Source: Candidatus Altimarinota bacterium (lineage in GTDB: Bacteria; Patescibacteriota; Gracilibacteria; UBA4473). From it: a stretch of 12,111 bases of DNA. The stretch is taken from NCBI GenBank assembly GCA_905478675.1, contig CAJQJI010000041.1:1-12111 (forward strand). Reading direction: 5' to 3'. Position numbers and translations under genes: made by a program. Within the stretch, counting starts at the first letter, position 1; each line of letters opens with the position of its first letter. The notes below the pieces were generated by a model, which was given only the letters and a program-made list of their open reading frames with translations, did no database searches and was not told the origin of the DNA. Positions 1-5,691 of the stretch are shown in pieces.

Positions 1-1408
1 GCCAAACCGGTTTTGGGTTCCCCATTCCAAAGGGTTCAATACTTTTTTCCCAAGCCTGCCACTCTAAATCAAGCCACGTCGGTTTTACCTGACCCGCCAC
101 TTCTAAACTTAAAGGCGCTGATTCTTTGGCTTTAAACCAGTTTTGCATCGCCTGAATAAAATCTGACAACTGGGTTTCTTCTAATTGAAAGCCCGCCGCC
201 CCAGCGTGCCCACCAAAGGCGTTTAAATACGGTGCCGCATTTTCTAAGGCTTCAGCTAAATTCAAGTTTTTAGGCGACCGCGCCGACCCATGTAACGCCC
301 CATGCGGATGCCGTGTTAGGACCAGAATCGGTTGCGCTAAATTTTCGACTAACCGACTGGCCACTAATCCCAAGACGCCTACGGGGCAGGTTTCTAAAAA
401 TATAATTTGAACGGCTTGGTCTGTTTGCACTAACGCTTTAGCTTCTTCACTATATTGCTGACTCAACTCGCGTCGTTGTTCGTTTAATTGCTTTAAATAG
501 GCAACCCGATCAGCCGTTTGATTTTCATTGCCTAAAAATAATTGAACGGCGTGCTGAACTTGCCCTAACCGCGAGGCGGCGTTTAAACAAGGCGCTAACT
601 GAAACCCAATCGTTTCGGCATCAATGCATTCATCAGAATCTAATAAAGCTTGTACGCCCGGCCAATGATTACGGTTTAGTTCCTGTAGCCCTAATTGAAC
701 TAACATTCGTGTTTCCCCCTGTAACTTCACACAGTCAGCCACCGAACCAATGGCCGCTAAGGCCGCATAAGGCGCTAAAAATTGAGCCTCATTTTTTAAA
801 GCTTGCAACAATTTAAAGACCACCCCTACGCCCGCTAAATTTTTAAACGGAGACGCACAATCGGGTCGCATCGGGTTTACCACCGCGAAAGCCTTTTTAG
901 CCCACCGAGTCGGGTCAACGTGATGATGATCCGTAATAATTACGTCTAACCCCAACTGATTGGCAAAATCTACTTCCGCCGTGTCATTTACCCCACAATC
1001 AACGGTTATTAAAAGTTTTGTTCCCGTGCTGGCAATCTCTTCGATCAGTTCTTTTTTAAGTCCATGCGAATCGTTTACTCGGTCGGGAATTCGATACGAA
1101 ACTAAACCGCCTAATGTTTTTAACCCGTGCACTAACGCCGAAGTAGAGGTAATCCCATCCGCATCAAAATCCCCATAAACCATAATTCTTTCTTGGTCTT
1201 GGAGCGCTTGCTGAACGCGGTTTACCGCCTTCGACATATCTTTTAACGCAAAGGGATCGGCTAAATTTTTCCAGGTGGGGTTTTGCCATACCTCTACATT
1301 TTCTGAACCAACACGTTCAGCAAAAAATTGGGTTTGAAGCTTTTTTTTATGTGGCTCAAAAGCAGGACATTCCCAAACTTTTCCTCGTAAAGACCGTTGC
1401 TCTTTCAT
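1..1408 (-). CDS. recJ: Single-stranded-DNA-specific exonuclease RecJ (C-terminus cut by window edge)
   Basis: RecJ degrades single-stranded DNA 5' to 3' in recombination and mismatch or base-excision repair. About 469 codons are present; the frame runs off the left edge, so roughly the last 100 residues (family length about 550-580) are missing. Seen in the translation: motif YGDFDADG with metal-binding Asp80, Asp82 and Asp84; TVDCG (Asp137); the DHH signature TDHHH (Asp160-His161-His162); LAGVGVVFKL around 191-200; then the DHHA1 motif GGHAGAAGF and GMGNPKPV near the edge. The ATG at 1408 gives MKEQRSL and a normal N-terminus. It has no Shine-Dalgarno sequence; instead a 7-bp hairpin ends two bases upstream. 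The gene is divergent from the DUF2797 gene. All catalytic residues expected in this part are present, so the enzyme is probably active. Confidence 0.95.
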   Translation of the reverse strand, partial: MKEQRSLRGKVWECPAFEPHKKKLQTQFFAERVGSENVEVWQNPTWKNLADPFALKDMSKAVNRVQQALQDQERIMVYGDFDADGITSTSALVHGLKTLGGLVSYRIPDRVNDSHGLKKELIEEIASTGTKLLITVDCGVNDTAEVDFANQLGLDVIITDHHHVDPTRWAKKAFAVVNPMRPDCASPFKNLAGVGVVFKLLQALKNEAQFLAPYAALAAIGSVADCVKLQGETRMLVQLGLQELNRNHWPGVQALLDSDECIDAETIGFQLAPCLNAASRLGQVQHAVQLFLGNENQTADRVAYLKQLNEQRRELSQQYSEEAKALVQTDQAVQIIFLETCPVGVLGLVASRLVENLAQPILVLTRHPHGALHGSARSPKNLNLAEALENAAPYLNAFGGHAGAAGFQLEETQLSDFIQAMQNWFKAKESAPLSLEVAGQVKPTWLDLEWQAWEKSIEPFGMGNPKPVW

Positions 1409-1410
1409 CG

Positions 1411-1432
1411 CGCTTATGCTAATAAATAAGCG
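1411..1432. other. Inverted repeat beside the recJ start
   Basis: CGCTTAT (1411-1417) and ATAAGCG (1426-1432) form a perfect 7-bp stem with an 8-base loop. On the recJ mRNA it ends two bases before the ATG, where it could hinder initiation or bind a protein. A second small repeat, CCTTTT (1434-1439) with AAAAGG (1446-1451), follows in the same divergent spacer. Function is inferred only. Confidence 0.4.
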
Positions 1433-1496
1433 TCCTTTTGGAAGAAAAAGGCCGTTTAAAATTTAATTGAATCTTCAGACGCCTTTTTTAAAAGCC

Positions 1497-2393
1497 ATGC
1501 AAGTACTGTTATACGATTTTAGATGGAACTCAGACACGCAAGTTGAGTTTCAAGCCAGCAGCGGTGAACGCTTTGGTCGCAAGCAACTCGCCTTAGGCGA
1601 CGAACTTTCTGTTCAGGTTTGCGACACCACTAAATGTGCTGGATCGATGCGCGATAACACGTGGCAACCGTGCCCCCAAAACGTAGTGGGGCGCAAAAAA
1701 TGTGAAACCTGTCGTAACCGGGAAGGCAATTTTATTTTTACGTCTTTTGATGGCTTTAATACTGACATGTTTACGCCCGATGACTTAGCTCGTCTACAAG
1801 GCGAGCATTTAGTGTACTTAGCTTTATTTGATACGGGCGTTACTAAAGTCGGCGTGTGTAAAAAAGAACGTCACACGCTCCGGCAAGTAGAACAAGGTTC
1901 ACACCATACGCTTTATATTGCTGAAACCCCTGACGGGGTCTTAGCTCGGCAAATAGAAACTTGTTTTCGGCAAACGGGAATAGCCGATAAAGTGCAAGCC
2001 AGTACCAAAAAGAATTTTATTCTGCCAGACATTATGCCCGAGCAAGGGGAAAAAGAATTAAGAACGCTACTAAGCCAACACCAAGAGGCCTTAAAAAATC
2101 ACCCTGAGCTTGAAAAACATCTACTTTCAGAACCTAAATTCAAAGACTGGACGCAAACTTTTGGTCTCGACAAAGTCATGCAAAACACGAAGCCGTTACA
2201 CACAGTAAAACTTGAAACTGAAGAAAGTGTTTCGGGCACGATTCTCGCTATTAAAGGGCCTTTTATTATGCTAGAAACTGATGATGAAATTGTGACGCTC
2301 TGTGCTAAGGACCTACAAGGTTTAACGTTAGATTTTACCCCGACACCAAAAGGCCTAAATCTCAACTCGGCCTTACAAAACGCTCTCTTTTAA
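1497..2393 (+). CDS. DUF2797 family protein with zinc-type cysteines
   Basis: The family is recognised from a cysteine-rich N-terminal part (Cys42, Cys47, Cys59, and the CETC pair Cys69/Cys72) followed by VYLALF-KVGV-R-EQG at about 106-134, the core pattern of DUF2797. Biochemical function is unknown. The core VYL (106-108), KVG (117-119), Arg125, Glu154 and Asn173 recalls the GIY-YIG nuclease layout; this is resemblance only. Residues from about 215 on form a beta-rich tail that may be a separate small domain. I chose the ATG at 1497 (298 residues), which starts MQVLLYDFRW; an in-frame TTG at 1467 would add ten residues. A possible -10 TAAAAT lies at 1457-1462. The gene precedes the Mrs2-like channel by 12 bases, so they are probably cotranscribed, although no functional link is evident. 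Confidence 0.8.
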   Translation: MQVLLYDFRWNSDTQVEFQASSGERFGRKQLALGDELSVQVCDTTKCAGSMRDNTWQPCPQNVVGRKKCETCRNREGNFIFTSFDGFNTDMFTPDDLARLQGEHLVYLALFDTGVTKVGVCKKERHTLRQVEQGSHHTLYIAETPDGVLARQIETCFRQTGIADKVQASTKKNFILPDIMPEQGEKELRTLLSQHQEALKNHPELEKHLLSEPKFKDWTQTFGLDKVMQNTKPLHTVKLETEESVSGTILAIKGPFIMLETDDEIVTLCAKDLQGLTLDFTPTPKGLNLNSALQNALF

Positions 2394-2405
2394 AAGCTTT
2401 AAATT

Positions 2406-3332
2406 ATGAAAACGGTTGAAATTGATAACACCGGAAAAAAAAATACGCATGAAGTGAATCGTAAAACTTTTGTGGAAGCGCTCGAAGTGCCTTTCCGAGA
2501 TTTGCGACCGATTTTTTCTATCAGCCAAGTCGCCACCATTTTTGCGAGAGGCAAAGGGATTATTATGAATTTGGGCGTCATTAAAATGCTGATCAGTCAT
2601 GATCGAGTCTGGCTTTTTAACACCGAAAACGAAGAAGTGACCGAGGCCATTGCCCCGGGGTTAGCTAAAGCACTAAAAGCCGATAACCCGGATTTAGACT
2701 TTGAACTACGCGTGATTGAATTCGCCTTCAACCATAAGATGCAGAAGATGAAAAGTACCGCTGAAGACTTAGAAAAAGCCACCACCCGCCTGCTAAAAAG
2801 GGTCGAAAAAGAATACGATGACCGCAGTTTAGAACGGCTCCTAAAACTAAAAAAACAACTCTCACGGTTTGAGATTATTTTAAAAGAAAACGAAGCCGCC
2901 GCCTTAGAAGTGCTTGATGATGATGAAGATTTACAAGATTTATGTATTACGCAACGTCTAAAGTTAGGAGAAGGCGCCGAAGTCGATATTGAAGAAGTAG
3001 AATCTATTTTTGAATCCTACACGGATCAAATTGAACGTTTAAGTTACCACTTAGGGGATTTAAAAGAAAATATTGATGACACCCAAGAGATTATTGCTCT
3101 GAAGCTCCAAAATCGCCGTAACAGCATTATTCGTTACGACTTATTGGCCACGCTTATTACGGCTTTATTTTCTTTGTTAGCGGTAGTAACAGGCCTGTAT
3201 GGAATGAATATCAAAAATAATTTAGAGCAAAACAATGCGGCCTTCTGGATTATCGTGGGTGGGTTTGTACTGCTGTTCTCGCTCTTTTGTGTGCTTATTT
3301 TAGGCTACTTGAAGCGCCAAAAGATTCTTTAA
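2406..3332 (+). CDS. CorA-superfamily Mg2+ channel of the Mrs2 type
   Basis: Membrane channel expected to import Mg2+ as a homopentamer. The 308 residues end in two membrane helices (about 247-265 and 279-301), with the diagnostic GMN selectivity motif at 266-268 just after helix 1. The N-terminal part looks like the Mrs2/Alr branch rather than typical bacterial CorA: PFRDLRPI (29-36), an RGKGIIMNLGVIK segment (48-60), LDFELRVIEFA near 97-107, the acidic VLDDDEDLQDLCIT (169-182), and ENIDDTQEII before helix 1. These correspond to conserved Mrs2 positions (RDLR, R-AI-N-E-I, LPFEFRALE, LDDDEDM-E-YLT, VDDTEDYI). A long charged coiled region (110-170) forms the stalk. The basic tail YLKRQKIL is cytosolic. 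It starts 12 bases after the DUF2797 gene. Its stop shares TTAA with the convergent membrane gene. Confidence 0.88.
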   Translation: MKTVEIDNTGKKNTHEVNRKTFVEALEVPFRDLRPIFSISQVATIFARGKGIIMNLGVIKMLISHDRVWLFNTENEEVTEAIAPGLAKALKADNPDLDFELRVIEFAFNHKMQKMKSTAEDLEKATTRLLKRVEKEYDDRSLERLLKLKKQLSRFEIILKENEAAALEVLDDDEDLQDLCITQRLKLGEGAEVDIEEVESIFESYTDQIERLSYHLGDLKENIDDTQEIIALKLQNRRNSIIRYDLLATLITALFSLLAVVTGLYGMNIKNNLEQNNAAFWIIVGGFVLLFSLFCVLILGYLKRQKIL

Positions 3333-3889
3333 ATTTTTTCAGTTTTCTCAAACAAAAAGCTGGTCACTAAAAAGCTCATCGCCGGCAGCGAAAACCACAA
3401 TTGGTAGTAATCAATTAAACTTTGCGCGAGCAATGATTGCTCATAAATAGAAATTTCGCGAGCAAACATCATGCCTTCTACAAAAGAATTTCCCGACAAA
3501 TAAATCAGCATCGTCGAAAGAAAAAGTAAGGCTGACATAGCCGAAAACCAACCATGAATCGCAAACCTAACCATGGCTCGATCATGTTTTTCAAGATGCA
3601 CATTAAAACCACTTTTAACGGCAAAAATAACGACCGCTAAAATAAACAGCCCCATCCGCATCCACGACATTATTTGCATTTTTCGCTCCGCTAATAAGGT
3701 TTGAAACCCTGGTGATGGATCAATCACAAACTGTTGCAGAACCCCCGCGACTCCATCGGCGGTCAGAATTGCAATATAAATACACAAAATAAGCTTAATG
3801 GTGTCGTCTTGCCCCAACATAAAACTATAGGCAAAAAGCAGTACAAACACTGACAAAATAACTAAATTCCAAGTAAGGGCGACTTCCAT
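3329..3889 (-). CDS. Five-helix membrane protein, function unknown
   Basis: I do not recognise this family. The product (186 residues from the ATG at 3889) is almost wholly hydrophobic, with about five predicted membrane helices: near the N-terminus (LTWNLVILSVF), a second around TIKLILCIYIAIL, a third at MGLFILAVVIFAV, a fourth at FSAMSALLFLSTML and a last at LWFSLPAMSFLV. Short charged loops and a KTEKI tail connect them. The upstream ATG at 3907 would add six residues, but TATACT (-10) on the minus strand at 3902-3897 lies inside that extension, seven bases before the ATG at 3889, so the inner start is favoured and the message would be leaderless. It is divergent from the prgI operon, with back-to-back promoters, which hints at a role with the T4SS; this is inference. 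It converges on the Mg2+ channel gene with overlapping stops. Confidence 0.75.
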   Translation of the reverse strand: MEVALTWNLVILSVFVLLFAYSFMLGQDDTIKLILCIYIAILTADGVAGVLQQFVIDPSPGFQTLLAERKMQIMSWMRMGLFILAVVIFAVKSGFNVHLEKHDRAMVRFAIHGWFSAMSALLFLSTMLIYLSGNSFVEGMMFAREISIYEQSLLAQSLIDYYQLWFSLPAMSFLVTSFLFEKTEKI

Positions 3890-3896
3890 GGTTTTG

Positions 3897-3902
3897 AGTA
3901 TA
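3897..3902 (-). promoter_or_regulatory. Predicted -10 box of the five-helix protein gene
   Basis: The minus strand reads TATACT here, with seven bases before the ATG at 3889. A transcript starting at normal distance would begin at or next to the A of ATG. No convincing -35 is visible. Confidence 0.45.
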
Positions 3903-3979
3903 ACCATGAAGCTAGAAAAAGAGATACGTTTTTATCAGAATTTAAGCCTCAAGAACGTGTCATTAAAACAGAGAAAGCC

Positions 3980-4008
3980 TTTATTTTTAAGTGCTTTTCT
4001 GCTATAAT
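3980..4008 (+). promoter_or_regulatory. Extended -10 promoter of the prgI operon (leaderless)
   Basis: TGC (4000-4002) directly precedes a perfect TATAAT (4003-4008). A weak -35, TTTATT (3980-3985), lies at 17-base spacing. Six bases (4009-4014) separate the hexamer from the ATG at 4015, so the expected +1 is the A of the start codon. Confidence 0.75.
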
Positions 4009-4014
4009 CGCGTG

Positions 4015-4464
4015 ATGTCATTACGTTATAAAGTTCCTCAAGACGTGCAACGAGAAGATAAAATCTTGTTCTTTATTACCATGAAACAATTGGTTATCTT
4101 GATGGTCACTGGTGGAATCTCGTATTTTTTGTTCGTGCAACTCAGTAAAACTTACATTCTGTCTCAAGTCGCCGTGGGCTTTATTTTGCTGCCATTTATT
4201 CTGGGATGTGCTTTCTGTTTTATCAAAATTAAAGGCCTCGGGTTAACCCAGTTTTTTTTACTCAATGTTGAACACTTACTTCTACCTGCCCGGCGTTATT
4301 GGCAACCAGGGAGCCAGACCTTAGTTTCTTCCACTGTAGATTTTTCTATGCATCAAAAAAATGAGAAAGAAGCCGCTGTACCTAAAAACATTTCTGCTGA
4401 AAAAATAAAAAATCTTGCCGACCTGATTGATAGTGGCGGCAAGGCAGCCCGTAGTAACGATTAA
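4015..4464 (+). CDS. PrgI family T4SS membrane protein
   Basis: PrgI-type proteins are small two-helix inner-membrane parts of type IV secretion systems, usually encoded next to the VirB4 ATPase and comparable to VirB3. The product has 149 residues: an N-terminal YKVPQDVQREDKI motif typical of the family, helices at about 24-43 and 50-71, a conserved-looking LLLPARRYW segment (88-96), and a soluble charged tail rich in Lys and Ser. The ATG at 4015 is chosen because the promoter TATAAT lies just before it; a GTG at 3991 would place the -10 box inside the gene. The next gene, the VirB4 N-domain protein, follows after five bases. The prgI-traC order is common in Patescibacteria genomes. Confidence 0.88.
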   Translation: MSLRYKVPQDVQREDKILFFITMKQLVILMVTGGISYFLFVQLSKTYILSQVAVGFILLPFILGCAFCFIKIKGLGLTQFFLLNVEHLLLPARRYWQPGSQTLVSSTVDFSMHQKNEKEAAVPKNISAEKIKNLADLIDSGGKAARSND

Positions 4465-4469
4465 AAACC

Positions 4470-5201
4470 ATGACTAACAAAGAAAAAGACACCGTCCGTA
4501 GTAAAGCGAAGCAAAAGCTGCTTTCGACGCAACGATACCTTGATTTCTCGGGGGTGCACGATGACACCTTGCTGCTTAAAAACGGCGGCATCCGCGCCGT
4601 CCTCGAAGTGTCTTCGGTGAACTTTAATTTAAAATCAGAGGAAGAACAAAATGCGATTATTTATTCGTACCAGCGCTATTTAAACGCGCTTAATTTTCCG
4701 GTCCAGATTTTAATTAAATCACGAAAGCTTGATATTGATTTGTACCTGGAAAACCTAAAAGAAAAAATGCGCCATCAGCAGAATGAACTGCTAAAACGGC
4801 AAATGGCGGAATACATTGAATACATTGCCAAGCTAGTAGAATATGCCGACATTATGGAGAAAAAATTCTACGTTGTGGTGCCGCAAAATCCACCACGCGC
4901 TGAGAAAAAAAGTTTTCTGCAAAGCTTTTGGGAAAAAATTCATCCCGACGACAAAGTCGAAGATATTATTCGCCGCCGCAAAGAATTTAAAACCCTTAAA
5001 AACAGTTTAGATGAACGTATTAATGTGGTCACCACTGGCCTTGAAAATTGTGGCTTAAATGTGAAAAAATTAGACACTCAAAAAGTAATTGAACTTTTCT
5101 ACCAAAGTTATAATCCTCAGTTAGCCCGAGAAGAAAAGCTCTCCCCCGTTGACGCCTATGCCATGGAAAAAAACCCCGAAGATAATTTAGTAGAAAGTTA
5201 A
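4470..5201 (+). CDS. TraC-like protein: stand-alone N-terminal domain of VirB4
   Basis: The 243 residues resemble the N-terminal domain of VirB4/TrbE/TraC ATPases, the part that contacts the inner-membrane VirB3/PrgI protein. Residues about 19-90 carry the typical start: TQRYLDFSGVHDDTLLL, then GGIRAVLEVSSVNFNL, a helix with EEEQNAIIYSYQRYLNAL, and FPVQILIKSRKLDIDLYL. A long charged helical region follows (about 92-130), then KKFYVVVP, an extended loop, another helix with RRRKEFKTLKNSLDER, and a C-terminal LFYQSYNPQLAREEKL. No Walker A or B motif exists, so this protein is not itself an ATPase. In this phylum it is commonly a separate gene beside prgI and is followed by the ATPase gene; here the ATPase is absent. 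No Shine-Dalgarno sequence precedes the ATG. Confidence 0.82.
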   Translation: MTNKEKDTVRSKAKQKLLSTQRYLDFSGVHDDTLLLKNGGIRAVLEVSSVNFNLKSEEEQNAIIYSYQRYLNALNFPVQILIKSRKLDIDLYLENLKEKMRHQQNELLKRQMAEYIEYIAKLVEYADIMEKKFYVVVPQNPPRAEKKSFLQSFWEKIHPDDKVEDIIRRRKEFKTLKNSLDERINVVTTGLENCGLNVKKLDTQKVIELFYQSYNPQLAREEKLSPVDAYAMEKNPEDNLVES

Positions 5202-5203
5202 AC

Positions 5204-5689
5204 ATGAAATTTTTAAAAAAAAATTTTAACTCTCAAAAACAGCCTTTTGCTTTTTTCTTCAAAACCCCTTCAGGTGGAGAAGGTTTACCAGAGGGGCCAA
5301 AAGATTACCGATCTTTGGCCTTAGATACTATTCACGCTACCCAAATTTCATATTTCCCGCAACAAAGTAGTGGACACCTTTTTCTGCAAGCCGCCGAAAG
5401 ATTTATTATCTCGCTCCCAGAATTTCCAACCGAGGAAGATGCCATTCCAGTCGCTTTTTTTATTAATGCTCAGTTGTCGCTTGTGAAAGAAAATGTACTT
5501 GAGTTTTTAGAACACATTGAGCTTCAAATTTCGACGAACCCTGCCCTTACAGCGATTAAAGAATTCCGAGATACTATGGGCGATAGCCTTCAGGCACAAC
5601 AAAAATATTACGATGGTATTTTTACCTTCTGGCACTCTCACGAAATTTTTTATAAGGCCCTTGAGAAAATCAGTCGTCGCCAAAGATAA
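5204..5689 (+). CDS. Soluble 161-residue protein of unknown function in the T4SS operon
   Basis: Not recognised. The protein has no signal peptide and no membrane helix. It starts with a basic segment (MKFLKKNF), followed by a Gly/Pro loop (TPSGGEGLPEGPKDY) and then an alpha-helical body with regions such as GHLFLQAAERFIISL, NAQLSLVKENVLEFLEHIEL and an aromatic C-terminal helix (YYDGIFTFWHSHEIFYKALEKI) ending in RRQR. It starts two bases after the stop of the VirB4 N-domain gene, so it is almost certainly translated from the same mRNA. Position alone suggests a cytosolic accessory T4SS protein. It occupies the place where the VirB4 ATPase gene would usually stand, but is far too small and has no nucleotide-binding motif. 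It ends two bases from the convergent recG stop. Confidence 0.72.
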   Translation: MKFLKKNFNSQKQPFAFFFKTPSGGEGLPEGPKDYRSLALDTIHATQISYFPQQSSGHLFLQAAERFIISLPEFPTEEDAIPVAFFINAQLSLVKENVLEFLEHIELQISTNPALTAIKEFRDTMGDSLQAQQKYYDGIFTFWHSHEIFYKALEKISRRQR

Positions 5690-5691
5690 AG

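Noticed and set aside
1467..1496. TTG start for the DUF2797 protein
   Set aside because: It adds ten residues without family similarity; the in-frame ATG at 1497 begins just before the conserved region. The TTG cannot be fully excluded.
3991..4014. Upstream GTG start for PrgI
   Set aside because: The promoter TATAAT (4003-4008) would lie inside the coding region, and the residues added do not resemble the PrgI N-terminus, which begins at MSLRYKVPQD.
4470..5201. Frameshifted or truncated VirB4 ATPase
   Set aside because: No ATPase remnant (Walker A or B) is seen downstream in any frame, and separate N-domain proteins beside prgI are usual in these bacteria; the 161-residue gene follows after two bases in an orderly operon.
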